From: Bradyrhizobium sp. WD16
GTDB lineage: Bacteria > Pseudomonadota > Alphaproteobacteria > Rhizobiales > Xanthobacteraceae
Length of the DNA: 64,000 nucleotides
Reading direction: 5' to 3'
Assembly: GCF_024181725.1 (NCBI RefSeq)
Contig: NZ_CP028908.1
Location: 3,089,501-3,153,500, forward strand
Shown here: positions 1-8,216 of the stretch, piece by piece
Layout of the letters: each line of letters opens with the position of its first letter
Numbering within the stretch: position 1 is the first letter of the stretch
Made by a program: the position numbers and the translations under genes
The notes under the pieces: model-generated
Seen by the model: the letters and a program-made list of their open reading frames with translations, nothing else
Database searches by the model: none
Told to the model about the DNA's origin: nothing

Positions 1-161
1 GGGATCTTGTCGAGCGTCAGCGAGAGAAAATAGAACGCGATGCCGTAGCCGATGACGACGATCAGCGAGGGGGCGAGCCTGCTGAAGCCTTCCGACGATT
101 TCAGCGCCGTCGTCCCCAACACCTCGCCGCAGACGGCGACCACCAGATAGACCCATTTCAT
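1..161 (-). CDS. SMR-family small multidrug/guanidinium efflux transporter (partial)
   Basis: The minus strand reads from an ATG at 161 off the left edge of the window, giving 53 residues. It begins [20 protein letters not shown] and continues through KSSEGFSRL to a second hydrophobic segment. This matches the first one and a half helices of EmrE/SugE proteins, including the membrane-embedded Glu (residue 13) in the GEVLGTT motif and the K-SEGF-RL loop. Family knowledge: SMR proteins are about 105-110 residue, four-helix inner-membrane proton antiporters for cationic drugs or guanidinium. About half of the gene lies outside the window, so the substrate subgroup (EmrE-like or SugE/Gdx-like) cannot be decided. 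Confidence 0.88.
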   Translation of the reverse strand, partial: MKWVYLVVAVCGEVLGTTALKSSEGFSRLAPSLIVVIGYGIAFYFLSLTLDKI

Positions 162-193
162 CGACGCACTCTCCTTCAGCGTTTCTCCGCGGG

Positions 194-2170
194 CTATTCG
201 TGCCTGACCTGGCCGTTCATCACGGTCATCACCACCCTCGTCTTGTGGATGTCGTGCGGCGCGACTTCGAACAGGTTCTTCTCCAGCACGACCAGATCGG
301 CCAGTTTTCCGACCTCGATCGAGCCGATCATCCGGTCCAGTCCGAGCTGGTAGGCCGAACCCCTCGTGTTGGCCCGCAGCGCCTCGTCCAGGCTGACCCG
401 CTCGTCGACGGGCGGCAGCGGCGGCTGGTCCGGCTTGTTGAGCTCGCGCCGCGTGGTCGCGATCTCGATCGCCTCCAGCGGCCGATAGGTGCTGTAGTAG
501 CCGGCCGCGGGCCAGTCCGTGCCGAACGACAGATTGTCGCCGTGGCGACGGATGGAATTCATCTGCATCAGCGACTGCGAGCGTTCCGGCCCCAGGCGCT
601 GCCGCGTCACTCCCGTGTTGGTCTGGTCCGGCACCGGCCACTGGGCCTGAAATTGCGCCGTGACGCCGAGCCGGCCGAAACGCGGAATATCCTGCGGCGA
701 GACGACCAGCAGATGCGCCAAGGCGTGGCGGCGGTCGTGCGGCGGATTGGCCTTGATGGCGGCTTCGATCGCGTCGAGAGATAGACGTGTGGCCCGATCG
801 CCATAGGAGTGCACGTGGATGTCGATGCCGTCCCGATCCGCCCGGCGGACGGTGTCCTTGAACAGGTCGGGGGGCAGCAGGGTGTCGCCGCTCGTGACGG
901 GATCGTCGCTGTAGGGCGCGAGCATCGCCGCGGTGCGCTGCGGATCGCCGCCGTCGATGTTCAGCTTGAGGATGGAGGCCTGGACGAGTTCGGAACGGAA
1001 TCGCCGCCGCAACGCCTTGATCCGCGGGACGGGATCGATCGCGGGATCGTTGTGGTAGGTCGAGCCGACGACCCGGAAGGGCAGCTTCCCCTCGCGCTCC
1101 AGGCTCATGTAGATCCCGAAACCGACCTGTTCGGGCAGGAGGATCATTCCGGCGTCATACACCGCCGTGATTCCCGCTGCGGAAGCCTTCGGCAGCCACT
1201 CCTCGAGCGATCGGGTGATGTAGTCCGGCGTGAAGGGGGAGACCGCCTTGACGACGTGAAAGACCGCGGGCGGCTCGACCAGATAGCCGGTGGCTTCTCC
1301 GCTGGCCGGGTCGCGCTGGAAATAACTGAAGCCGGGGAGCGGGTCCTTCGTCGCCTTCGTCACCTTGGCCATTGCCAGGGCTTTGGAATTGACCCAGGCG
1401 GAATGGCCGTCGATCGCAATCAGAATCATCGGAGTGTCGGGCCAGAGCTGGTCGAGATCCGCCTTGCGCGGCCCGCTTGCCGGGAAGGCGTTGTAGCGCC
1501 AGCCGAAGCCGCGCACGACGTCGACTTTCCCGATCCTAGTGTCCTGTCTCCGAATTACCGCTTCATTTGCCTCACCCTCGCACGGTAATTCGGAGACATC
1601 AGGACACTAGCAAAATCAAAAAGCTAGTGTGGCTTATGTCTCGCAATTGCCTACAGGGGCTTGCCGCAAAGGACATAGGCAATTGCGAGACGCCACACTA
1701 GCGCGATAGGCTTTGAGCGCCTCGATGGTCTCGTCGCGCGTATCGAACTGAAGGTCAACGCCTCTGGTGACCACGGATCCGACCATGGGGTGGATGTGAG
1801 CTTCGACGAAGCCCGGCAGCAGCATCCTTCCCGCCAGATCGATGACCCGCGTGCCCGGCCCGACGAAGGCTTGAACGCCGGCGTCGTCGCCGACGTAGAC
1901 GATGCGCTTGCGCCGGACGGCCACCGCCCGCGCCCATTCCCGACCGCCGCTGACGGTGTAGACGGCGCCATTGCGGAAGACGATGTCCGCCTTCATGCCG
2001 GCGGACCGGGCTTCAGCGGGCGTCGGCAGCGAAGCCGGCACGATGCCGGCGGCCGCGAGCACCGCCCCTGCCTGCAGAACGCGTCGCCGCGACGGCGCCC
2101 CGGACGATGACGGCGCACCGTCGAACTTGAGAAGGTTGCGAAACCTGGACCAGTCACACGCGATGCACAT
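194..2170 (-). pseudogene. YtcJ-like amidohydrolase gene broken by a palindromic repeat insertion
   Basis: Two minus-strand reading frames are parts of one gene. The 5' part (2170 to about 1702) encodes MCIACDW, an RRR-plus-hydrophobic export signal, the amidohydrolase N-terminal beta domain and the metal site in PGFVEAHIHP, then reaches KAYR. The 3' part (about 1535 to 194) resumes at RGFGWRYNAF and contains the HVHSYGD and [10 protein letters not shown] motifs and the usual C-terminal [18 protein letters not shown]. In the intact paralogue at 3365 the corresponding regions are nearly continuous. Between them lies about 166 bp of palindromic repeat (1536-1701) that changes frame: translation from the 5' part enters the repeat and stops after 22 foreign residues. 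The gene is therefore probably inactive, although the 3' part keeps an open frame with an internal ATG at 1516. Metal-dependent hydrolase, substrate unknown. Confidence 0.85.
1536..1701. repeat. Palindromic repeat pair A-linker-B (CTAG elements)
   Basis: Element A (1536-1610, 75 bp) starts CTAGTGTCC and ends GGACACTAG. Its stem core is TGTCTCCGAATTACCG, with the reverse complement on the right and a loop of about 22 bp. Then come a 13-bp linker, CAAAATCAAAAAG (1611-1623), and element B (1624-1701, 78 bp), whose stem core is GTCTCGCAATTGCCTA and which also starts CTAGTGTGGC and ends GCCACACTAG. The pair recurs at 18163 (inverted), 27874 and 35297. Here it interrupts an amidohydrolase gene. The terminal CTAG suggests a TA-type target, but no transposase is associated. 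Confidence 0.9.
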
Positions 2171-2217
2171 GATTGCCCCTCCTGCTGCACGGATCGTCGC
2201 AGATCACCGAACGCGAC

Positions 2218-2247
2218 GGTTGAGACACGTCAAAAGCACCAGCCGAT
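2218..2247. repeat. 30-bp direct repeat, left copy
   Basis: This 30-bp stretch begins GGTTGAGACACGTCAA and ends ACCAGCCGAT. It matches 3109-3138 in the same orientation at 26 of 30 positions. The two copies bracket the porin-like gene, and the left copy overlaps its last codons. This may be the end of a lost mobile element or a recombination scar. Its origin is not recognised. Confidence 0.6.
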
Positions 2248-3057
2248 GGCGACGACGGAGGGAGGGCGCGCACAGCACCAACGCACCTTCCGCTGCCGCC
2301 CCTCATTCGGGAAGAGAAGCGACAGGTTGAAGCGGAATTGCCATCGCGACGCGAGTTCGGGCTTCCTCAGATTGTAGTAGACGCCGAACTGCACATCGAC
2401 CGGTTGGTTCTGCACCATGAAGAGTCTGCCGATGCCGCCGCCCACCGGAACGGTCCACCGCTCGCCGCCCTTGGCGAGCCAGTTCGCCGTGATGATCGGG
2501 CTCGAGCTGATGTAAGATCCGTCCGGAAAGTTGTAGTTGATGAAATATTGCGCCATCAACTGATTGACCGGGGCGCGGTCGCTGGGGCCGGCGAACGACC
2601 AGATGTTGTTGGCGAGGATGCCGAGCACCCAGGGCCCGGGCATGGTGAGCGCGACCACCGTCGGGCCGGCGCTCCATTTGCCGGATCCCAGGGCCGGATC
2701 GCTCGCACTTGGATAGGAGATGGTCGGGCCGACGCCCCAGATCAGGCTGCCCGCATGGGAGGGTGACAGGGCGAAGATCTGATTGATGTCGCCGATCCCG
2801 CCGATTCGCCCCTGATCGGGCGACAGGCGGACCTGGGCCATCCCCGGGACCGTGGTTCGCGTGACCAAATTCCAGTCGGCGTTGAGTTGAAATGGTATGA
2901 CTGGCTCAATCTTGAAACCATGAGCGGTCTGCCGGTACGGGCCCGTGTTCAGTGCGGCGATACTCTCCAGGCCGACGCTGATCGTATCAGCAAGACCGGA
3001 AATGCCAGGACCGCTACCACTCGACGATGGAGCCCTCGCACGAGCACCATTATCCAT
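2230..3057 (-). CDS. Outer-membrane beta-barrel protein of the Phenol_MetA_deg / 'neuromedin U-like transporter' type, probably altered at both ends
   Basis: The central part is rich in alternating aromatic/hydrophobic strands: IEPVIPFQLNADWNLVTRT, LIWGVGPTISYPSASD, GKWSAGPTVVALTMPG, SSPIITANWLAKGGERWTVP and VGGGIGRLF. This is the pattern of Phenol_MetA_deg-like barrels, often annotated as transporters. Such proteins normally carry a signal peptide and end with an aromatic residue near LLFP. Here the N-terminus has no signal peptide. The C-terminus runs on about 25 residues past LLFP, partly encoded by the 30-bp direct repeat at 2218. A matching repeat copy lies just upstream at 3109. I infer that a rearrangement removed the native signal sequence and stop, so the protein may not be exported. 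Family placement is moderately sure; transport function is not shown. Confidence 0.6.
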   Translation of the reverse strand: MDNGARARAPSSSGSGPGISGLADTISVGLESIAALNTGPYRQTAHGFKIEPVIPFQLNADWNLVTRTTVPGMAQVRLSPDQGRIGGIGDINQIFALSPSHAGSLIWGVGPTISYPSASDPALGSGKWSAGPTVVALTMPGPWVLGILANNIWSFAGPSDRAPVNQLMAQYFINYNFPDGSYISSSPIITANWLAKGGERWTVPVGGGIGRLFMVQNQPVDVQFGVYYNLRKPELASRWQFRFNLSLLFPNEGRQRKVRWCCARPPSVVAIGWCF

Positions 3058-3108
3058 TCTGCGAAATCTCTGGCCGTTATCCGAATTTTGCAGCCCGTGA
3101 GATGCAAT

Positions 3109-3138
3109 GGTTGAGATACGTCAAGACAACCAGCCGAT
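3109..3138. repeat. 30-bp direct repeat, right copy
   Basis: This copy begins GGTTGAGATACGTCAA and ends ACCAGCCGAT, with 26 of 30 positions identical to 2218-2247. It lies just upstream of the porin-like reading frame, so the two copies bracket that gene. Confidence 0.6.
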
Positions 3139-3221
3139 TTTCCATTTACCAGACCCTAACGCAAATCGATCCTGGTTCGACCGGTAGGCTCGCGGCTCCG
3201 TCACGATGCGCTGAAGCAACC

Positions 3222-3358
3222 GATGTGATCAAAGCCGGCGGGCGAGCTGCACGCAGTTCTGCTTCGGGAAACGGGCGCCGCTGCTCTATCTCGATCCGCA
3301 CGATGCCAAGGTCGGCGCCGACGCGCGGGCCCATCCGAAGCGCTGGACGAAAGGCTGA
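3222..3358 (+). other. Possible 3' remnant of an unidentified gene
   Basis: In one plus-strand frame the sequence reads FGKRAPLLYLDPHDAKVGAD, followed by ARAHPKRWTKG and a TGA at 3356-3358, directly before the amidohydrolase at 3365. The composition looks coding rather than random, but no start or domain is visible and the frame is short. I do not recognise the family. It may be the tail of a gene whose front was lost at the rearrangement marked by the 30-bp repeat at 3109. Confidence 0.2.
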
Positions 3359-3364
3359 GACACG

Positions 3365-5197
3365 ATGTGCATGGTTTGTGGCGGACGAGGTCTCGGATCA
3401 CTCTTCTCGGGATCGAATGCGAGCAGCGAAACCGCCAGGGCAAGCGGGCTCACCCGCCGCGAGGTGATTGCCACGGCGGTGGCGACGGCCTCGGTCGCCA
3501 GCGCGCCATCGGTCGACGCGTGGGCCGCGCCCGATCGCACCACCGTCTTCCGTGGCGGCCGCGTCTACACCGTCGACGACGCGCAGCCCTGGGCGCAAGC
3601 CGTCGTGGTGAAGGGCAACCGGATCGTCCATGTCGGCGATGATGCCGGCACAGCCAAATTTATCCGCCGCGGCGCCGAGGTCGTCGATCTCGGCGGCCGC
3701 ATGATGCTTCCGGGCTTCGTCGAATCTCACTGGCATCTCTCGACCGCGACCTTCGCCCGCGGCGCCTGGGTGAATTACGAACGGCTCGACGATGTCTATG
3801 ACGCGCTGCGCCGACACGCCGACTCTCATCCCAACGACAGGATCATCCAGGGCTTCGGCTGGATGGTCACGAGTTTCCCCGAAACGGGACCACGAAAGGA
3901 GCCGTTGGACGCGATCGTTCCCGATCGCCCGGTACTGCTCGTCTCGAACGACTTTCACAACTATTGGGTCAACTCCAAATTCCTCGAAATGGCGGGTATC
4001 ACCAAGGATACCCCGCGCGACGTCGTGCCTGGCGCATCGTGGTTCGAGAAGGACCCGAAAACGGGCGAGCCGACCGGCTTCATCTGCGAGCCGCCTGCGT
4101 TCTTCGTCGCGCTGGAAGCGCTGGAAAAACACGGCATCCGGCCGTACGGCATTGATACCGCCGTCGTCGCAATGGAGGAATGGCAACGTAAGCTGGCGGC
4201 CGCCGGTGTCACCACCGTCTTCGATGCGGGCTTTGCGATCTGGCCGGATCAGCAGCACAACGGCTTCGACATCCTCATGGGCCTCGAACGTCGCGGCAAG
4301 CTGCTGCAGCGTGTCGTCGGCTCATATTATTACAACGATCCGAAGATCGATCCGCTGCCAATCATCAGGGGCTATAAGAAGAAATACAGGAGCGGGCTGG
4401 TCGAGGCCAACGTCCTCAAGCTGGTCGCCGATGGCACCGAGGCGGCTCACACGGCCTACTATCTTGAGCCTTATGCCGATCGGCCGGATTGGCGCGGCGA
4501 AATGCTGCTCCCTCCCGATGTGCTCGATCGCGTCGTGCGCGCCGCCGACGCCGAGGGGCTCGATATGCATGTGCATGCCGTCGGAGATGGAGCGGTTCGC
4601 CTGACGCTCGATGCGTTCGAGGCCGCGATCAAGGCCAACGGCGCGCGCAACCGACGTCATACGATCTGCCACGCCTTCGTGACGGCCCCTTCGGACATTT
4701 CGCGGTTTCGTCAGCTCGGCGTCGTGGCCAACACGCAGATCCAATGGGGCGTGCCGGATCCCTATCTGGCGCGAGTTCAGAAGTATCTCGGCGGCGAGCG
4801 AGGCAACCGGCAGTACACCTTCAAGTCCTTCATCGATCAGGGCGTCACCGTATCGTTCGGCACGGACGCGCTCGCCACCGGATACAAGGTCGTCTACAAG
4901 CCGCTCGAAGCGATCCAGGCTGGCCACACGCGGCAGGAGCCCGGCAAGCCGGACGGCCCGGTGCTGGCGCCGGCGAGCGAGCGGCTCTCCGTTGCGGAAT
5001 TGATCCGCGGTTACACGATCAACGGCGCCTATCAGCTGCGCAAGGAGAACGAGATCGGATCGATCAGGACCGGCAAGCTCGCCGATCTCGTCGTGCTGGA
5101 GAAGAACCTGTTCGATGTCGCGCCCCACGACATCGGCAAGGTCGATGTACAGCTCACCATGATGAACGGCCGGATCACGCATCGGGCCGGCCTATGA
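3365..5197 (+). CDS. Exported YtcJ-like amidohydrolase (610 aa)
   Basis: The protein belongs to the metal-dependent amidohydrolase superfamily (Amidohydro_3, YtcJ-like). Residues 1-5 are MCMVC. Residues 29-50 contain LTRREVIATAVATASVA, a twin-arginine-like or plain export signal. The N-terminal beta domain leads to GRMMLPGFVESHWH, with the HxH metal pair at residues 122 and 124. Further along are HVHAVGDGAVR, RHTICHAF and FGTDALATGY, which hold the other metal and catalytic positions, and a C-terminal [18 protein letters not shown] typical of the family. It is a paralogue of the broken gene at 194-2170, including the odd N-terminal MC-x-x-C before the signal. The AraC gene downstream is convergent. 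The substrate is unknown; members hydrolyse amides, lactams or formyl groups. Confidence 0.85.
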   Translation: MCMVCGGRGLGSLFSGSNASSETARASGLTRREVIATAVATASVASAPSVDAWAAPDRTTVFRGGRVYTVDDAQPWAQAVVVKGNRIVHVGDDAGTAKFIRRGAEVVDLGGRMMLPGFVESHWHLSTATFARGAWVNYERLDDVYDALRRHADSHPNDRIIQGFGWMVTSFPETGPRKEPLDAIVPDRPVLLVSNDFHNYWVNSKFLEMAGITKDTPRDVVPGASWFEKDPKTGEPTGFICEPPAFFVALEALEKHGIRPYGIDTAVVAMEEWQRKLAAAGVTTVFDAGFAIWPDQQHNGFDILMGLERRGKLLQRVVGSYYYNDPKIDPLPIIRGYKKKYRSGLVEANVLKLVADGTEAAHTAYYLEPYADRPDWRGEMLLPPDVLDRVVRAADAEGLDMHVHAVGDGAVRLTLDAFEAAIKANGARNRRHTICHAFVTAPSDISRFRQLGVVANTQIQWGVPDPYLARVQKYLGGERGNRQYTFKSFIDQGVTVSFGTDALATGYKVVYKPLEAIQAGHTRQEPGKPDGPVLAPASERLSVAELIRGYTINGAYQLRKENEIGSIRTGKLADLVVLEKNLFDVAPHDIGKVDVQLTMMNGRITHRAGL

Positions 5198-5271
5198 CGT
5201 TCACCCGGCCGGGCGATCCGGTCGATGGCGGGCCAAGACGCGACGAGCGCTCGTTTGGGACGGACGGATAG

Positions 5272-6210
5272 CTACTTGCTCTTCAAGCTTCCGGATCTCA
5301 ACCGTTCGGATCGCGCGGTTTCGGACGGCAGGACGCCGAAGGCGGCTCGATAGAGAGCGGCAAAGCGCCCCAGATGGACAAAGCCCCATTTTTCGGCGAC
5401 GTCGGCGACGGATAGTCTGTTCGCGGGCGCCGATAATTCCGAATGGACGGCTTGGAGAGGAATCTCGCGCAGATAGGCCAGCGGGGTCGTCTTGTGAAAC
5501 TGGCGGAAGCCGACCTGCAGCGACCGCTCGCTGACTCCGACGGCCTCTGCGACGTACCCCATGGTCAGCGGTTCGTGCATGTTGGCGTGCATGAAATCGA
5601 TCGCCATCCGGATATGGCGGGGCGAGCGAAGCGATCGGCCGCGGGTCGTCGTGGCGATCGTCTGCGCAAGCCGGACCACCGTTGCCCCCGCGGAGGAGGA
5701 CAGGTCGAAGCATGGCGCAAGCTCGAGTTGGCCGAGCGTCGCCCCCTCGTAGAGGGGCGACACCAGCCCGGTCACATGGCCGATATCGAACTTGAGCGTC
5801 AGGCACCGGTAGCGGCCGCGGCTATGGCAGACGACCTTCGGCGTCTCGGGCACGGCCATCACCAGTGCGCTGCCGGGAGCCGCGACGAACGTCCTGTTCC
5901 GGATCCGCGTTTCGGTCGCCCCCGAAAGCGGGATGGAGACGGCGAACTTCTCCTCTTCGACGAGGTCGAGCGCAACGTCCGAATCGAGATCGACCTGCCA
6001 CCACGACAGGCCGCGTCTTGCGCCGTATTCGGCGCGCCAATCGATCTCGCTGGCCGGCTTCTCGAGCTCCAGCCATGCGTGAGGCATCGGATCGCCGACG
6101 AACTGCTCGAGGGTCCCATGGCGGCTGTCGAGCTCGACATGTCGGGTTTCGGCGGTGGGGTGTTTCGACGGCGTCGAGATCGGCGGCAAGCAGGATCGGC
6201 CGGCGATCAT
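5272..6210 (-). CDS. AraC-family transcriptional regulator (AraC_binding_2 type)
   Basis: This is a 312-residue protein. The C-terminal third (from about residue 205) holds two helix-turn-helix motifs: LTMGYVAEAVGVSERSLQVGF and LSVADVAEKWGFVHLGRFAA, followed by YRAAFGVLPSE, the standard AraC signature. The N-terminal part, with FAVSIPLSGATETRIRNRTF and APGSALVM, resembles the AraC_binding_2 sensory domain (cupin-like) of FeaR/GadX-like activators. The first 40 residues are poorly conserved in look, so the start may be the internal ATG at about 6087. It converges on the amidohydrolase at 3365 and is a plausible regulator of the amidohydrolase/porin group, but no operator is visible. Confidence 0.85.
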   Translation of the reverse strand: MIAGRSCLPPISTPSKHPTAETRHVELDSRHGTLEQFVGDPMPHAWLELEKPASEIDWRAEYGARRGLSWWQVDLDSDVALDLVEEEKFAVSIPLSGATETRIRNRTFVAAPGSALVMAVPETPKVVCHSRGRYRCLTLKFDIGHVTGLVSPLYEGATLGQLELAPCFDLSSSAGATVVRLAQTIATTTRGRSLRSPRHIRMAIDFMHANMHEPLTMGYVAEAVGVSERSLQVGFRQFHKTTPLAYLREIPLQAVHSELSAPANRLSVADVAEKWGFVHLGRFAALYRAAFGVLPSETARSERLRSGSLKSK

Positions 6211-6835
6211 TTGCCCGAATCAGGCAGCAGCGCCGATCATCGCCGGTGTATTGCCGGCGTTTCCGTCTCAGCGGGCGGGCTCCGGTTGTCCACAGCCGAA
6301 TCGACGGCGACGCGGCATGACGACGGAGCGTGCGGTGTGCGCGCGGAGACGACGCCCATTCCGCTGTCGCCCTCCGCGAACGCGGAGGGCCCAGTACGCC
6401 GTGCCGTCGCTGTGACGCACGGCGGCTGACGCAATGCGCTGCATCAGCGTCGCGGCGTACGCGGTCGCCCGGTCGAGCCGGTCGACGACGGAGGAGAGCG
6501 GGGCGCGGTCAAGCGAACGCAGGCGAGCGCGGCCTGACCATTCGATGGTGGCGAGCGTCGTGCCGTTATGAGTTCGGTTGCGCAGTTGCGAGCGCCCCCT
6601 CACCCGGCGCTTCGCGCCGACCTCTCCCCGCAAGCGGGGCGAGGTGAAGAAGATGCCGCGATGCTGATGCTCACCTCTCCCCGCTCTTTGCAGGGAGAGG
6701 TCGGATCGCGTTAGCGATCCGGGCGAGGGGCGAGCGCAATCAGGGTGCGGCGAATGTAGCGTGGCTTGCTCGTCATGGCCGGCCGTCCACGTCTTTCTTT
6801 GCTGAGGCGTCTTTCCGGACCGCGAAACGCTCCGC
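6211..6835. other. Intergenic stretch rich in hairpins; no gene seen
   Basis: No reading frame here has coding character on either strand. Long open frames are by-products of GC content and of the repeat at 6594-6731. Several hairpins are visible, for example GCCCTCCGCGAACGCGGAGGGC-like at about 6370-6392 and GCCGTGCCGTCGC...ACGGC beside it. Confidence 0.5.
6594..6731. repeat. Large intergenic inverted repeat with internal hairpins
   Basis: The two arms are complementary. The left arm reads CCCCTCACCCGG...CGACCTCTCCCCGC...GAGGTGA. The right arm reads TCACCTCTCCCC...GGGAGAGGTCGGATCGC...CCGGGCGAGGGG. Each arm also contains its own small hairpin (GGCGCTTCGCGCC; GATCGCGTTAGCGATC). From memory, this is a common intergenic repeat type of Hyphomicrobiales genomes. 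No coding function is likely. Confidence 0.7.
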
Positions 6836-7031
6836 TCACGCCACCGGGCTGCGCAATTCGCCGGCGTCGGCCAGGGTGATCGGCAGGCCGCCGTCGGCAT
6901 ATTCGTTGAGCTTGTTGCGCAGGGTGCGGATCGAGATGCCGAGGATGTTGGCGGCATGGGTGCGGTTGCCGAGGCAGTGCTTGAGCGTTTCCAGGATCAG
7001 GTCGCGCTCGACATCGGCCACGGTGCGGCCG
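6836..7031 (-). pseudogene. flbD: Truncated flbD paralogue: 3' end with the Fis-type HTH only
   Basis: The 61-residue frame beginning MADVERDLILETLKHCLG encodes the Fis-type helix-turn-helix of FlbD and its tail. It corresponds to the last 61 codons of the full flbD at 18356-19729. Over about 190 bp I count nine nucleotide differences. Five lie within the helix-turn-helix and all five are silent, while the short C-terminal tail has amino-acid changes (ITLADAG against ITPAGAG; SPVA against SPAA). The sequence loses similarity abruptly at about 7031, so the receiver and AAA+ domains are absent. Both copies are on the minus strand and bracket the hook/filament module. Most likely this is the relic of a second, once functional flbD. 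Confidence 0.8.
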
Positions 7032-7207
7032 GAGCCGCGCCGACGCCGCGCGACAGCCGTTTTCCCGATTCATGGTCGCGATTGCGTCGGGCCTGCTCGA
7101 CGTAAGGTTATTGCAAGGTCCAGCTGTTCTTAGGCTCGCCATTGACCAATCGCGTCCCTTCGGCGGCGCGCAGGCCGGCGCGTTGAGATCGAGGGAGTGG
7201 GGGGCTG

Positions 7208-7930
7208 ATGGCTACCGATGCGACTGCGCCGAACTCAACCGTCGTCACGCGACCATCGACATCGCAGATGCAGGACGCGGGCGCCAGGTCGGCGGCCCAG
7301 TCACCGGTCGGACTGGCCGACAATTTCCAGACGTTCCTGACGATGCTGACCACACAGCTGAAGAATCAAAATCCGCTCGACCCGTTAGGGGTCAACCAGT
7401 TCACGCAGCAGCTCGTCCAGTTTGCCCAGGTCGAACAGCAACTCAAGGGCAACAACTTGCTTGCGACGCTCGTGAGCACACAACGAGCTTTGCAATCCAC
7501 CCAGGCTCTGGCCTTCGTCGGCACGACGGCGGTCGTCGAAGGCAGCTCCGCAATGCTGGCCAGGGGCTCGGCGCTCTGGACTATGCGCGCCCCAAAAGGC
7601 GTTGAGGCTGCTGTCGCGATCACAAACGCCGCCGGTCAGACCGTGTACTCCGGTAATCTCGGACTCAAGGCGGGTGAAAACAGCTTCGTGTGGGATGGCA
7701 GGAGCAACGACGGCGGTAGAGCGCCGGATGGCAGGTACAGGCTGACCGTGAGCGCGAAAGACGGCAGCGGGCAGGGCGTGGCGATATCGATAGAGACGCA
7801 GGGCACCGTCGATTCGGTCGACCTGAGCGCAAGTCCTGTTCTGTTGTCGATCGGGGGCGAGAGCTACACCGTGGACAAGATCAAGCGAGTGGTGAGGTCG
7901 TCTTCGGCCGGTGTGCGCAATTCGCCTTGA
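7208..7930 (+). CDS. flgD: Flagellar hook-assembly scaffold protein FlgD (copy 1)
   Basis: FlgD caps the growing hook and is needed to polymerise FlgE. The 240-residue protein shows the conserved N-terminal block NFQTFLTMLTTQLKNQNPLD followed by VNQFTQQLVQFAQVEQQL, then a beta-rich tail with ITNAAGQTVYSGNL, SFVWDGRSNDG, APDGRYRLTVSAKD and GTVDSVDL, which correspond to the FlgD Ig-like and Tudor-like folds. A second, clearly paralogous FlgD is encoded at 24159-24857. This copy lies at the head of the hook/filament module and its stop overlaps the presumed start of the flgH pseudogene (TTGA). The start is the ATG preceded by GAGGGAGTGG. Confidence 0.92.
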   Translation: MATDATAPNSTVVTRPSTSQMQDAGARSAAQSPVGLADNFQTFLTMLTTQLKNQNPLDPLGVNQFTQQLVQFAQVEQQLKGNNLLATLVSTQRALQSTQALAFVGTTAVVEGSSAMLARGSALWTMRAPKGVEAAVAITNAAGQTVYSGNLGLKAGENSFVWDGRSNDGGRAPDGRYRLTVSAKDGSGQGVAISIETQGTVDSVDLSASPVLLSIGGESYTVDKIKRVVRSSSAGVRNSP

Positions 7931-8216
7931 CCATTAAACGCGATCAATTCACATGCGACGGAAGCCCCGATCGCGTCAATTGCGTGGCTTCGCCGAGCTT
8001 GACGCAAGCGGCTCATCGTCCTCTGCTCGTCGCCTTCCTGGTGATGCTGATGGTGCCTGCAGGCGGCTGCTCGGCGGTCAATCGCCTGTCCATGATCGGC
8101 GAAAGACCGGCGATGTCGTCGATCGACGATCCGACCGCAGCGCATGGCTGAAAGCCGGTGCAGATGCCAATGCCGGTTCCGCAGCCGGTGTCCTATAATC
8201 CGAACGCGCCGTATCC
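7927..8216 (+). pseudogene. flgH: flgH (L-ring lipoprotein) 5' remnant with an in-frame stop
   Basis: The frame starting at the TTG at 7927 contains a hydrophobic segment and lipobox-like VPAGGC, followed by SAVNRLSMIGERPAMSSIDDP. This resembles the start of alphaproteobacterial FlgH (C-x-x-x-x-RLS-IG--P-----I-DP). A TGA at 8149-8151 interrupts the frame where a GYKPV-like stretch is expected. The same frame then continues with KPVQMPMPVPQPVSYNPNA, also FlgH-like, before similarity stops near 8210 at a junction with an IS1380 remnant. The L-ring part of FlgH is missing. The gene is inactive, so this module cannot by itself provide an L ring. Confidence 0.7.

Noticed and set aside
1651-1971. 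Short minus-strand frames within the broken amidohydrolase
   Set aside because: They overlap the recognised reading frame in other phases and run into the palindromic repeat.
6268-6957. A 229-codon minus-strand frame over the inverted repeat at 6594
   Set aside because: It runs through non-coding hairpins and through the flbD remnant in the wrong frame.
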